DNA of 64,000 nucleotides from assembly GCF_007558865.1 (NCBI RefSeq), contig NZ_VLPK01000001.1, positions 496,001-560,000 of the forward strand. Direction: 5' to 3'. The stretch's first letter is position 1; the number at the start of each line of letters is the position of its first letter. Source of the DNA: Mucilaginibacter corticis. Its GTDB lineage: Bacteria > Bacteroidota > Bacteroidia > Sphingobacteriales > Sphingobacteriaceae. Below, piece after piece: positions 35,932 to 44,819 of the stretch. The translations under genes and the position numbers were made by a program. The notes under the pieces are model-generated. The model searched no databases and was not told where the DNA came from. It saw only the letters and a list, made by a program, of their open reading frames with translations.

Positions 35932-37065
35932 TTATTTATACAACCTAAATTCGCCCATTTGGAACGCACCGGCTGTTTTAACAACGCGCCACCTGTACCA
36001 GATATACGCCCCACGGTTAGCTTCGGGTATAGGGTAATACCAGAATTTCCAGTAAGTACGGTTTAGTACATTGATGTCATTTGTATCTTTCAATCCTAAT
36101 GCTATCGCCATATCATAAAAACCTTTGGCAAGCGTAATATGATCCAAAACTACATAGCTGGCGTTGCTGCCACCAGGATCATTAGATCCTTCAATATACC
36201 ACTCCAGCGGATCACGACCGCTACCTGTATCATTCCCGTTTTCCACGCCATAAAGGGTCACAGTTACCGGTGCCGGGAACTGAAGCGCGTAGAGCAACGG
36301 TGTAGGGAAAGGAGCATAATACCCAAATTTAGTAGTTATGTTGCCATCAATTAATTTATCTTTACCTTCATTTGGATTATTTGTATTATTATCTAAATTA
36401 GATGTATAAGTTGACCGGCTTGGAGTAATATCAACCGCTAGGCCTGCAGTTGAAACGTTCTTAGAAATAGTTACAGACGAACCTTTGTCTGTAGTAGCAG
36501 TCACAGTAAAGTCGTTGAAATCGCCTGGCGTTTGTGTTATAACCGGGGTTACATCAGTATATTTTTTATTTGTTGTCAGGGCCGGACTAACTTCATCAAA
36601 TGACCAGTTGGCCTTAACTACAGTACCTTTTATTTTTAATACAAACTTATTCTGGTTTGCAACCCCGGTAGGTACAAGTTGTACCTGCATAACATTATCA
36701 GGCAACAAGTCAAAGTCAATCTGCTTTTTTGAGACAGTACCTGTTGATGAAGTCACTGCTAAAATTGCGTGGTATGGATTGCCACCGGTGGAAGTAGCAG
36801 CATATGTATGCGTCGGGCTTTCTTCAGTACTTACTGAATCGTCCCCAAAACGCCATTGCAGCGTTTTGTAATTTTTTGATAAATTTTCAAATTTGAATGT
36901 AAACGCGTCTGATGAATCAGCAACGATCTTGAAATCTGCAACAGGGTTTACTATGGTTGGGTCAACTATCGAGGTTCCAACCTTTTTTGAACAAGAAGCC
37001 ATAAACCCCAGGCAAAGGATCAATCCTATTGGCTTTAATACTCTTTTCATAATTTTATATTTCAT
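35932..37065 (-). CDS. PKD-domain lipoprotein with discoidin-like C-terminus
   Basis: A 377-residue lipoprotein (lipobox MASC, Cys25 from the first ATG). A PKD-like Ig domain (about 45-115) is shown by WRFGDDSVSTEESPTHTY. The C-terminal half (about 215-377) looks like an F5/8-type-C/CBM32 fold: KLIDGNITTKFG, then LEWYIEGSNDPGG and a final WYRWRVVKTAG...MGEFRLYK strand. Such domains bind glycans. ATG 37065 has AAGGAG nine bases upstream; ATG 37050 (MKRVLK) would also give a leader. Last gene of the operon, 14 bp after the previous one. Confidence 0.8.
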   Translation of the reverse strand: MKYKIMKRVLKPIGLILCLGFMASCSKKVGTSIVDPTIVNPVADFKIVADSSDAFTFKFENLSKNYKTLQWRFGDDSVSTEESPTHTYAATSTGGNPYHAILAVTSSTGTVSKKQIDFDLLPDNVMQVQLVPTGVANQNKFVLKIKGTVVKANWSFDEVSPALTTNKKYTDVTPVITQTPGDFNDFTVTATTDKGSSVTISKNVSTAGLAVDITPSRSTYTSNLDNNTNNPNEGKDKLIDGNITTKFGYYAPFPTPLLYALQFPAPVTVTLYGVENGNDTGSGRDPLEWYIEGSNDPGGSNASYVVLDHITLAKGFYDMAIALGLKDTNDINVLNRTYWKFWYYPIPEANRGAYIWYRWRVVKTAGAFQMGEFRLYK

Positions 37066-37079
37066 ATTAAATTTCTCCT

Positions 37080-38558
37080 TTATTTTATTCTTGTAAGAAT
37101 AGTGCCTCTATAATCGTATTGAGCGTGATTCCAAAATACCTTATAAATGTGGTAGCCTGCAGTTAAATGCAATGTTGTTGAATTAGCTTTCTGATTTCTA
37201 TAGTCAGACGTATTTTGTACCGGCAACGGGCTTGGGTTTTGCAGTACACCATCCACATATATTGAGTAAGTGGTATTATCAGCACCGCTACCCAAATAAG
37301 TATCTGCCTGGTAATCACCAGTTTGTTCAACATTTATACTATAGGTCAACCACTCACCATCGCTAGTCCAGCCTACTACTGTTCGCGGGGTATAATCGCC
37401 GTTAGCGTCAACATCATCAGGCACTCTCCAGTTGGTATCCCCGTCCTTATGGTTATCGTCATGATATGCTACGCCCTCGCCGCCAAAGTCATAATTAACC
37501 GCGTAAAATATTGGAGATGCCGTGCCGATAGTACCATTAATTTCAAACGGTTTGCCAAAATATGGCCTGAAATAATTAGGATCAAGTTTAACAAATACTG
37601 TTTTGATTTTTGTCTTGGTAATTTGATATCTTGACGGGTTACTTATGGTAAAAGCCACAGTAGGAATTATAACTGTAGGTACAGCCGGAGCCGGCTGTAC
37701 GGCAAGCAAAGTATTAAGTGGTACGGTAAAGGTTAAATAAGCGGTATTTGTATTTTCTAATATTTTTACCTGCGGCGTAGATAGCGAAATTTTGCTATCG
37801 GGATAAAGCACGCTGTTAGTTAATGTACCATTATTGATATATTTTGTTACACTATCAGGCGAAGAGGCCACATTCACAGTAAAGGCCGATCCCGGGTCGC
37901 CTTGCAAGACGATAGGTATTTTTACTTCAATGCCTGTCGATGTTTTACCAAAATAAGCACCATTTGCTGATGGTGTAACAATATTTGACGGCGTACCAAT
38001 TGCTATATCATGGATTGTATTTGCGTCGAACAATTGTTTGGTATGTACAATCAACACCGTATTGCTACTGCCGGCTGTAATCTTGTTACCCTTTGTAGCG
38101 TTTGATATCTGGAGCACCGCGGCCATATCGCCAGGATAGCCTAGCTCTAATGACGAGCGGCTGATAATGACATTAAAATTAATAGATTTAACACCGGCAG
38201 GAACATTTACCTGTGGTGCTACCGCTGCTGAGCCGTTGGCAAACGCGATAGTACCTTTTGGCAAAGCACCTGAAGACACCAGACTTGCTATTGTATCTAC
38301 ATTAGATTTTAAATCGATTGTAAATGTAGTAGTAGTAGCTGATGAAAATGTGATAGCGACAGGAACGGTTAAAGCCGCGCCGTCTAACGTATAGGTACTG
38401 CCTGTGCCAATTTCCATCTTGGCAGTTACTGACGCGGTAGCCGGTGCAAAGCTCTGTGTTTTTATCGCATCGGCCACTTTCTCGCTCTTACAAGACGACC
38501 CCATTACGATAACCAAGCCCAAAAGGCCCAGCTGTAGATTAATAAATATTTTTTTCAT
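37080..38558 (-). CDS. DUF1735-type lipoprotein with C-terminal CBM6-like domain
   Basis: A 492-residue lipoprotein (GSSC, Cys23). Two successive Ig-like modules of the DUF1735 sort (about 45-170 and 195-330) each end in an xxTAYLTFTVPL or SINFNVIISRS strand. The C-terminal domain (about 350-492) has the CBM6/35-like pattern: GGEGVAYHD, a VDVDANGD block, VGWTSDGEWLTYSINV, then TTYSIYVDG and a closing strand. The DUF1735 part resembles SusE-type surface glycan-binding proteins, so the whole is probably a surface glycan-binding lipoprotein. The binding specificity is unknown. Confidence 0.8.
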   Translation of the reverse strand: MKKIFINLQLGLLGLVIVMGSSCKSEKVADAIKTQSFAPATASVTAKMEIGTGSTYTLDGAALTVPVAITFSSATTTTFTIDLKSNVDTIASLVSSGALPKGTIAFANGSAAVAPQVNVPAGVKSINFNVIISRSSLELGYPGDMAAVLQISNATKGNKITAGSSNTVLIVHTKQLFDANTIHDIAIGTPSNIVTPSANGAYFGKTSTGIEVKIPIVLQGDPGSAFTVNVASSPDSVTKYINNGTLTNSVLYPDSKISLSTPQVKILENTNTAYLTFTVPLNTLLAVQPAPAVPTVIIPTVAFTISNPSRYQITKTKIKTVFVKLDPNYFRPYFGKPFEINGTIGTASPIFYAVNYDFGGEGVAYHDDNHKDGDTNWRVPDDVDANGDYTPRTVVGWTSDGEWLTYSINVEQTGDYQADTYLGSGADNTTYSIYVDGVLQNPSPLPVQNTSDYRNQKANSTTLHLTAGYHIYKVFWNHAQYDYRGTILTRIK

Positions 38559-38588
38559 TTCCTTTTGAAATTAAGTTTTATATCCTTG

Positions 38589-38626
38589 AAGGACAAGGAC
38601 TTGTTTGTTTAAAAGCCCTTGTCCTT
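38589..38626 (-). other. intercistronic stem-loop within SusCD operon
   Basis: AAGGACAAGG (38589-38598) and CCTTGTCCTT (38617-38626) form a perfect 10-bp stem with an 18-base loop, starting 7 bp after the stop of the phosphatase-like gene. No T tract follows on the minus strand. It could be a processing site or attenuator lowering expression of the last two genes. Confidence 0.5.
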
Positions 38627-38633
38627 AATCATT

Positions 38634-40502
38634 TTAGTTGGAAGTCCAAACCTTGCCGTCAAGACTCCATGCCGACCTACGGGCGATGTTAAAGAAAGCC
38701 AATATTTGCGCAGGCAGATCAGCTCCCTGAGGTACTTGTACACGCAGGTTACTTGCCGCCGGCGAACAGATCAGGTCTGAAAAATGGTTCCATGTGTATC
38801 CATTAGCCTGAGCCTGGCTCAATTTCATATCGCCGCCAATCGGGCCTTTATCATGCACAACAGTACCTGAACCCTCGTCAAACGGCCAATAACCTAGTAT
38901 ATAAGGATAGTAAGGGTTACTTGCATCCAGCGTCTGGTCGCAGGCATATTGCTTAACATCTACCTGGGTCATAGCAGCTCTAAATATTTTTAATTCTTTA
39001 ATTTCTACATCTATTTTACCAAACGTATTTCCTGAATTACCACCATCCATTTCGCCCGGGGTAAAACCTACGCGCATTACAGAATTATTATCCAAATTGA
39101 AATCCGCACTTAAAGATTGGTTAGTGTTGTAAATATCATATGAAACTGCACCTGGCGAAGTCTCGCTGTAACCACGGTTGGCTAAACCTAAAACACCATC
39201 AGTATAAACAGAAATGATAACGTGGTTGTCAGTAGGTCGTCTTACAACAGTCGCTGTAAGGTCATGCCAGTTCTCATCTTTAAAGTCTGGGCCGGCAATT
39301 TCATCACCAGCTTGATATCTGTTGATACCGCCTGGCATAAACCTCCATCCATTATAGAATAAACAAAAATCCCATCCTGGAGATCGGCCATTACCATCTC
39401 CCCAGCCGGTTTCTGGTGTATTATCTGTAGGACTATGACCTTTTTTACCAATAAAGCCCGGCCACTCGTAATAGTAATCACCTCTAGATACGTTAACAGG
39501 GTTTTTATGTTTCTTTACCTTTACAGAAATGGTAAAGTTACCGGTATCTCCCAAGTTATAAAAGTGTGACAAACTGTCGCTAACTTGGCCTACGCCCTTT
39601 TGAGGGTCGCCAAGGAATCTAACAGAATTACCTGTATAAACATTACCCACAAATGGTTTAGCTATAAAAGTCTGGTTATAACTCGGGTTTGAAATAATAG
39701 TAAAGGTGTTCAGTGTAGGGTCGCTAAATATGGTCTTATCATCATCAGATGCCTTTAAGGTAAAAGCGCCCCCTCTGTTTGATGTTACAATAACCAACCA
39801 GTTTTCGTTAGCGTAATTTGGGCGACTTGCAATCGATGCAAGCAATGTGCCTACTTCGGTATCAAAAGTACCTATAGCGGCTTTATAAGGTGCATACGAA
39901 ATATCAAATCCTGAACCCGCAGCTTTCCCGGCGGCCTCAATACCGCTAAATTCGCCTACAACAATTGACGCGGTATCTGTTTTCAAAAAATCAGCCATTG
40001 TGCTGGTTAGCGTCGCGTCATTGCTAAGGTTTTGGGCAACATCAGTACCACCTGTTAAGTTAGCATTGAATGCTGCCGACGTAGAAAACGAGGCTATGCG
40101 CATATTTGGCACGATAGATTTGATCCGTGTAAATATGGTTGGATAATTGGTCTTGTCATAGCCCGCGAAATCCTCTGACAAAACTTTATGTTTCGCCCTG
40201 GTTACACCGGTAATCAGATCGGCCCAGTTGGTAGCATCATTACTGCCGGTATCGGCCAGCGATGACCAGGTGTAAATTGAATTTGGCAACAATTTTCCCT
40301 TAATGTTCGGGATGTCCGCATCGCGCACAGATGTTCCCCTAGCGCCGTCAGCTATGATGTAAAGCACCTTTGGAGTTTTGTTCACTATCTTGGCGCCGTT
40401 AGGTTGCGATGGTGGTAAAACTTTATCAAACTTGCTGTTACAAGCTACTAAAGTCAATACAAAAAGCGGCACACCAAATAGCTTGGCTTTAAAATTTCTC
40501 AT
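38634..40502 (-). CDS. alkaline-phosphatase-fold lipoprotein with LamG domain, probably inactive
   Basis: A 622-residue lipoprotein (LVAC, Cys21). The N-terminal half (about 40-270) follows the phosphodiesterase/alkaline-phosphatase fold: VLYIIADGARG, NWADLITGV...KHKVL, VIVTSNRGGAF. Key positions are changed: TSNRGG stands where active members have TSDHG, and the usual DxxGH metal segment reads EAAGK. The C-terminal half (about 330-590) is a LamG/concanavalin-like domain with GYWPFDEGSGTVVHD. The family seems to be the Bacteroidota type annotated DUF4983. I expect a binding rather than a hydrolytic role, as for the neighbouring lipoproteins. Confidence 0.72.
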   Translation of the reverse strand: MRNFKAKLFGVPLFVLTLVACNSKFDKVLPPSQPNGAKIVNKTPKVLYIIADGARGTSVRDADIPNIKGKLLPNSIYTWSSLADTGSNDATNWADLITGVTRAKHKVLSEDFAGYDKTNYPTIFTRIKSIVPNMRIASFSTSAAFNANLTGGTDVAQNLSNDATLTSTMADFLKTDTASIVVGEFSGIEAAGKAAGSGFDISYAPYKAAIGTFDTEVGTLLASIASRPNYANENWLVIVTSNRGGAFTLKASDDDKTIFSDPTLNTFTIISNPSYNQTFIAKPFVGNVYTGNSVRFLGDPQKGVGQVSDSLSHFYNLGDTGNFTISVKVKKHKNPVNVSRGDYYYEWPGFIGKKGHSPTDNTPETGWGDGNGRSPGWDFCLFYNGWRFMPGGINRYQAGDEIAGPDFKDENWHDLTATVVRRPTDNHVIISVYTDGVLGLANRGYSETSPGAVSYDIYNTNQSLSADFNLDNNSVMRVGFTPGEMDGGNSGNTFGKIDVEIKELKIFRAAMTQVDVKQYACDQTLDASNPYYPYILGYWPFDEGSGTVVHDKGPIGGDMKLSQAQANGYTWNHFSDLICSPAASNLRVQVPQGADLPAQILAFFNIARRSAWSLDGKVWTSN

Positions 40503-40599
40503 ATTAATATGTATAATTTAAGTTCGTTAAATTTAATTGGTACGTTAATGCTGTTACACAATAACTTATATTTTTATTAACGCTAATATAATAAAAACA

Positions 40600-42216
40600 T
40601 TATTCAAATGTTACCCTAATAATATTATTATGTGGCTTGCTATCAAAACTATAGAATGAACCCATAAGTAATAACGCCCGTTTATTATCTGCGGTTTTAG
40701 TATCATAAACATCTAAAAGCTGTCCTGATATACCACCAACGTTGTTATAATTATCTGCAAGATCGCCGGTTGGGGTCAAAACAGCCAGTCCGTTTCTCAT
40801 AATCCCACCATATGATTTGAAACTACCGTTTACAATGATCAAGCCATCATCCAGCATTTTAACAAAAAATGGCAGGCCACCGTCAAATGCCTTTGGTTTA
40901 AAGGTATTATCAATAGATCCATCATAATTTAGCTGTACCATGTATTTACTTGCCGTACCATTATAATTATTAAACAAACCTACTGCTATGTACTTATTTT
41001 GTACAGCGTTATAACTCATCCAATTGATAACGAAATCAGCACCTGTGCCGCCTGGATTAAATGTCGGGTCAATTAGACCACTTACTGAATTTAACCTTGT
41101 AATGTTGCTTACAGGGGTACCGTCAAATGAGCTAAATGCACCATAAATAAGGATATTACTGTTTTTATCCATGATAGTACTCATCGGACCATTAGCTGCA
41201 TCGGGTGTTCTACCCGGCCTGTTTTTATAACCTGGAGTTTTGGTATTAAACCTCCAGGTGGTATCAAGGCTACCGTTAAGATTTAAACGGATGATTTTGC
41301 GTGCATATGTGCTATCAACAACCGTACTATCTTTAAAATTGTAGGTATTGGCATCATATTTTCTTTTGGTGTAGTAAAGAAAATCACCTGTAATGATCAT
41401 TTTGTTGTTGCCTACGGGATAAATGCTGCGCACCCCGCCGCCTGCTACCGCACCGTTAAAAGTAGGTACATACGCAAGGTGTTTAAGATAAGTGGTAACC
41501 TGCGTGGTATCAACTTTTCCATCGCTAAAAATCCTGGTGATCCCGTTCATGTTACCCTGCTGCGCGTAACCTGAAAACTCACCTACCGGGAAAAAATACC
41601 CGCCTATTTGCGCTATATCATAAATAGTATTGTTAGCGCCGGCACCCGAAGCGAATGAACGGTCCCACGCACCGTCAGATACGGCCACCCTGGCAATCCT
41701 GTTGATTCTTCTTACAACCCCTTTATTATCGTAGTTTGAAAAGCTACCCAAGATTAATAAATTACTTGATAAAGGAATCGGGAATGCTTTCCATACCGCA
41801 TTATCAGCTCCATAGGTATTTTCGTAGGTCGGGTCAATGTTCATCTTTCCGGTAACACTAAAGATGGGGCCAAAAACCAACTCGCCGTCTACAACAAACG
41901 AAGTAACACCTGAGCTGGCGTTATTAGGCACCTCTACTTTAATACCGGTTGATGTTATCTCATCGATCTTTGCATCCAAGCCATTAAACAAGAAATGCAA
42001 TTTACCTTTGTATTGTTCAAGCCCGGTAGCGGTGATAGTAACTACAGTGCCGGCGCCGCCTGATGCCGGAACTGGTACTTGCTGCTGGTCTGTTACTATG
42101 CTCAATGCCGATTTACCTCCCGAGTAAGGGTTAGTAAAAGAAGTTTGCTGCTTCTTGCAACCACTAATGAGCAATCCGGCTAATGCTATTAATAAACCTG
42201 TATATTTAAGTTTCAT
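40600..42216 (-). CDS. IPT/TIG plus delta-60-repeat lipoprotein (DUF5008-like)
   Basis: A 538-residue lipoprotein (ISGC, Cys20). An IPT/TIG Ig-like domain (about 45-125; VPASGGAGTVVTITATGL) is followed by a long beta-propeller-like region of delta-60 repeats: IRLNLNGSLDTTWRFN, ITRLNSVSGLIDPTFNPGG and VQLNYDGSIDNTFKP, alternating with LLILGSFSNYDN and IIVNGSFKSYGG strands. No catalytic residues are evident. It is probably a surface-exposed binding component. A 97-bp gap separates it from the next gene and 74 bp from the previous one, wider than inside the core SusCD modules. Confidence 0.78.
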   Translation of the reverse strand: MKLKYTGLLIALAGLLISGCKKQQTSFTNPYSGGKSALSIVTDQQQVPVPASGGAGTVVTITATGLEQYKGKLHFLFNGLDAKIDEITSTGIKVEVPNNASSGVTSFVVDGELVFGPIFSVTGKMNIDPTYENTYGADNAVWKAFPIPLSSNLLILGSFSNYDNKGVVRRINRIARVAVSDGAWDRSFASGAGANNTIYDIAQIGGYFFPVGEFSGYAQQGNMNGITRIFSDGKVDTTQVTTYLKHLAYVPTFNGAVAGGGVRSIYPVGNNKMIITGDFLYYTKRKYDANTYNFKDSTVVDSTYARKIIRLNLNGSLDTTWRFNTKTPGYKNRPGRTPDAANGPMSTIMDKNSNILIYGAFSSFDGTPVSNITRLNSVSGLIDPTFNPGGTGADFVINWMSYNAVQNKYIAVGLFNNYNGTASKYMVQLNYDGSIDNTFKPKAFDGGLPFFVKMLDDGLIIVNGSFKSYGGIMRNGLAVLTPTGDLADNYNNVGGISGQLLDVYDTKTADNKRALLLMGSFYSFDSKPHNNIIRVTFE

Positions 42217-42290
42217 AACGTTTATTTAATTTTCAAAAGATCTTATTTAACTTATTCATATTAAAGCTAATAATAACTTTTTTGTTTACA

Positions 42291-43121
42291 CTATCTATTT
42301 AAAATAACCTCCTGAAAAAAATCGGGATATAATCCAAAATCGTCCATAAGTATCTCGCTAGCTCTCATAAGTTTATCGGCACCGTTATAATATGTATAAG
42401 CAGCATCATAAACAGCCAACACATGGACTACTCCGTTTGATGCCTGGATATCCGATGTAGCTACCGGTGCAGAGACATTATAAAAATTGCTCGGATTTGA
42501 GGGGTCAACAATACTGGCGATACATAACTGGCGGTAACCGGCATATCTGATAGTAGTAGTGGTATTATTGCTTGTATTTTTATTTATCACGCTATTATAC
42601 ACAACACCAATAGCATCAAGATCACCATTATAGCCATAATAATATCCACCCGGGTACTGCGGCCTCAAGTCAAAATCCAGTTGAGGAAAATCCTTTAACA
42701 GGTATTTTCCTTTCAATACATAGCGCATAAGGTATTTACGCCATGTTGCTTGAGGTATTTCATCAAGCGTTTTTATAGTATCTTTGTTTAATTCAAATAA
42801 GGACTGATTTAGCCCACCTGATACATATGGAATATTACTGTTAACCAAACCTATGGTCCTTCTGATAACCTCGTCAGTAGGTGCGAAGAAAGTAATATCT
42901 TCTTTTGATAGGATATCCTCCATGCCAGCCAGTTTTACAATCTGTGCTATCGTATCAAACTTAGGGTTTGATTGAAGATATTGCAAAATACTACCATTAA
43001 AGTTAGCTTTTGCAAGTCCTCCATCTTTATAATAATTATCTTTTTTACAAGAACTTACCGATACGGCCAGTAAAACTGAACATATAACGAGTGCAAGGTA
43101 TTTATTGAGATTAGTTTTCAT
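42291..43121 (-). CDS. fasciclin-domain lipoprotein A
   Basis: A 276-residue lipoprotein (SVSSC, Cys25). A single fasciclin (FAS1) domain occupies about residues 45-240, recognised by ILSKEDITFFAPTDEVIRRT and the C-terminal H2-type strand NGVVHVLAVYDAAY. FAS1 domains mediate adhesion or protein contact. It lies 18 bp after the SusD gene at 43140, matching the position of the other fasciclin gene in the duplicated module. The CKKDNYYKDG start of the mature protein resembles CKKEKGYYD of that paralogue. Confidence 0.85.
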   Translation of the reverse strand: MKTNLNKYLALVICSVLLAVSVSSCKKDNYYKDGGLAKANFNGSILQYLQSNPKFDTIAQIVKLAGMEDILSKEDITFFAPTDEVIRRTIGLVNSNIPYVSGGLNQSLFELNKDTIKTLDEIPQATWRKYLMRYVLKGKYLLKDFPQLDFDLRPQYPGGYYYGYNGDLDAIGVVYNSVINKNTSNNTTTTIRYAGYRQLCIASIVDPSNPSNFYNVSAPVATSDIQASNGVVHVLAVYDAAYTYYNGADKLMRASEILMDDFGLYPDFFQEVILNR

Positions 43122-43139
43122 GTTCTTAATTTTTTATTA

Positions 43140-44798
43140 TTATAAACCTCTGCCAGACGTCCAGTATTGATTAAGAGTCATATATGGATTATTTTTACTC
43201 AACACCGCTGGATCAATAGGCCATGTCCAGGCGCCACGATCAAATTTATCGCGGGTAAGCGGGTTATCGGTATATTTCTTACTCAATATCCGCTTGGTAC
43301 GCACCAGATCAAAATAATGGGTGCCTTCGCCAATCAGCTCTTTTGCTCTTTCGTAAAAAATCGCATCGCCCATAGTGGCATAACCTGCATCAGATCCCTG
43401 TCCGACACCACTCCATAGCTGAGCTTCTGCTCTAAGCCTTACTTTATTCAGCGGAATAGCTGCAGCTTCTTCGTTACCAAGATCACTCTGTGCTTCTGCT
43501 TCCAATAACAAAGCATCGGCGTAACGCATAATCAAGTAGGTATTATCCGGGTTAGATTGATTATTAGGGTCGTTGGTTACGTCAAGATTCGTATTTCCGG
43601 CAAATTTCAACATTTGGAAAGTTTCAGCATTTTGATTATATGCACTTTCGAACCAGATAGATACCCTTTTATCGCTAACATCAGGGAATAATTTTTGCAT
43701 ATATTGCGTAGTAAATACGCAAAAACTTGCGCGCGAATTGTACTCAGGCAACTTGTAGGGAAAATGTATAAATGATACACCATTTGGGGCGAACTGGAAT
43801 ACCGGTGAGGTATTATTATAATTCACGGTACTAAAAAACTCAAACAAGCTTTCTGTAGAACGGCCTTTGGTTACGGTGTTCCACTCGGCAATTGGCAATA
43901 AGTCAAACGCTCCGCTGTTTCTTAGTTCTGCACCAAGTGCAGCGGTTTTAGTATAATCCTTAGTAGCATTAGCGGGGTCAAAACCGGCGTTCCACATATA
44001 CATATTCATCAACAAGCCAATAATGGCTCCTCTTGAAGCACGGACACCTCTTTTGATAGGGTCATTGATAGCTACCGGTAAGTCATTTTTTGACGGCTCA
44101 AGGTCGGCAATACAATTATTAACCACTGTAACCATATTCATTCTTGGCAGTGGGTCTTTTTGGTAAGCTGCGGTATAATAAACAACATCTCCGTACAAGC
44201 GAACCATAAAGAAATAAGAATAACAGCGGATAAACTTAGCCTCGGCTATATATGCCTTAGTTTGATCTGAAGTTAAAGCAGGGATCCCCTCTTGAAGTTT
44301 GCTGATCAAAATGTTAACGCTCTGTATCACCTGGTAATATTCAGACCACTGGGTAAGGTGATAAAACTGGTAACGCACCGGATGCCCTAGATAGTTGGCA
44401 TTTTGAGTCGCTGCAAGAAACAGGTTATAGTCATCAACCGCGGTATTGGCTATTGTTTGGGGGCCTACATCAAGGCCTGAGTTAGCCACCGTACGCGTAT
44501 GCCCTCCTACTAAAGCCGCGTCTATAAATTCACCTCCCCAGTAATCTGTGGTTTGAGTGTTGCTGCTGGGGATCACCTCGCCAGACCGCATTTCTCCCGT
44601 TCCGCCCGCCGTGTTTGTCTGCACGTACTTTTCATATAAGCGACCATACTGGTCATTAATGAAAGCCTCGACATCATTGGCCGATTGGAAGTAATTGTTT
44701 CCGGTAAGCTTATCAATCGGTGTGAGGTCAAGGAACTTCTTACAGCCATATTGAGAAGCAACCATCACAACTAATAAGCAAATAATAACTTTTTTCAT
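43140..44798 (-). CDS. SusD/RagB-family lipoprotein A
   Basis: A 552-residue outer-membrane lipoprotein (QYGC, Cys19) that would form the lid of the TonB transporter encoded just upstream. Hallmarks: LDLTPIDKLTGNNYFQSANDVEAFI after the lipid anchor, TPR-like helices (AEAKFIRCYSYFFMVRLYGDVVYYT) and the C-terminal block YADALLLEAEAQ...LNKVRLRA, FYERAKELIGEGTHYFDLVR. The start lies 21 bp after the SusC stop. Ligand unknown; no degradative enzyme is adjacent to hint at one. Confidence 0.95.
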   Translation of the reverse strand: MKKVIICLLVVMVASQYGCKKFLDLTPIDKLTGNNYFQSANDVEAFINDQYGRLYEKYVQTNTAGGTGEMRSGEVIPSSNTQTTDYWGGEFIDAALVGGHTRTVANSGLDVGPQTIANTAVDDYNLFLAATQNANYLGHPVRYQFYHLTQWSEYYQVIQSVNILISKLQEGIPALTSDQTKAYIAEAKFIRCYSYFFMVRLYGDVVYYTAAYQKDPLPRMNMVTVVNNCIADLEPSKNDLPVAINDPIKRGVRASRGAIIGLLMNMYMWNAGFDPANATKDYTKTAALGAELRNSGAFDLLPIAEWNTVTKGRSTESLFEFFSTVNYNNTSPVFQFAPNGVSFIHFPYKLPEYNSRASFCVFTTQYMQKLFPDVSDKRVSIWFESAYNQNAETFQMLKFAGNTNLDVTNDPNNQSNPDNTYLIMRYADALLLEAEAQSDLGNEEAAAIPLNKVRLRAEAQLWSGVGQGSDAGYATMGDAIFYERAKELIGEGTHYFDLVRTKRILSKKYTDNPLTRDKFDRGAWTWPIDPAVLSKNNPYMTLNQYWTSGRGL

Positions 44799-44819
44799 AT
44801 CTTATTTTTGTAATTAAAA

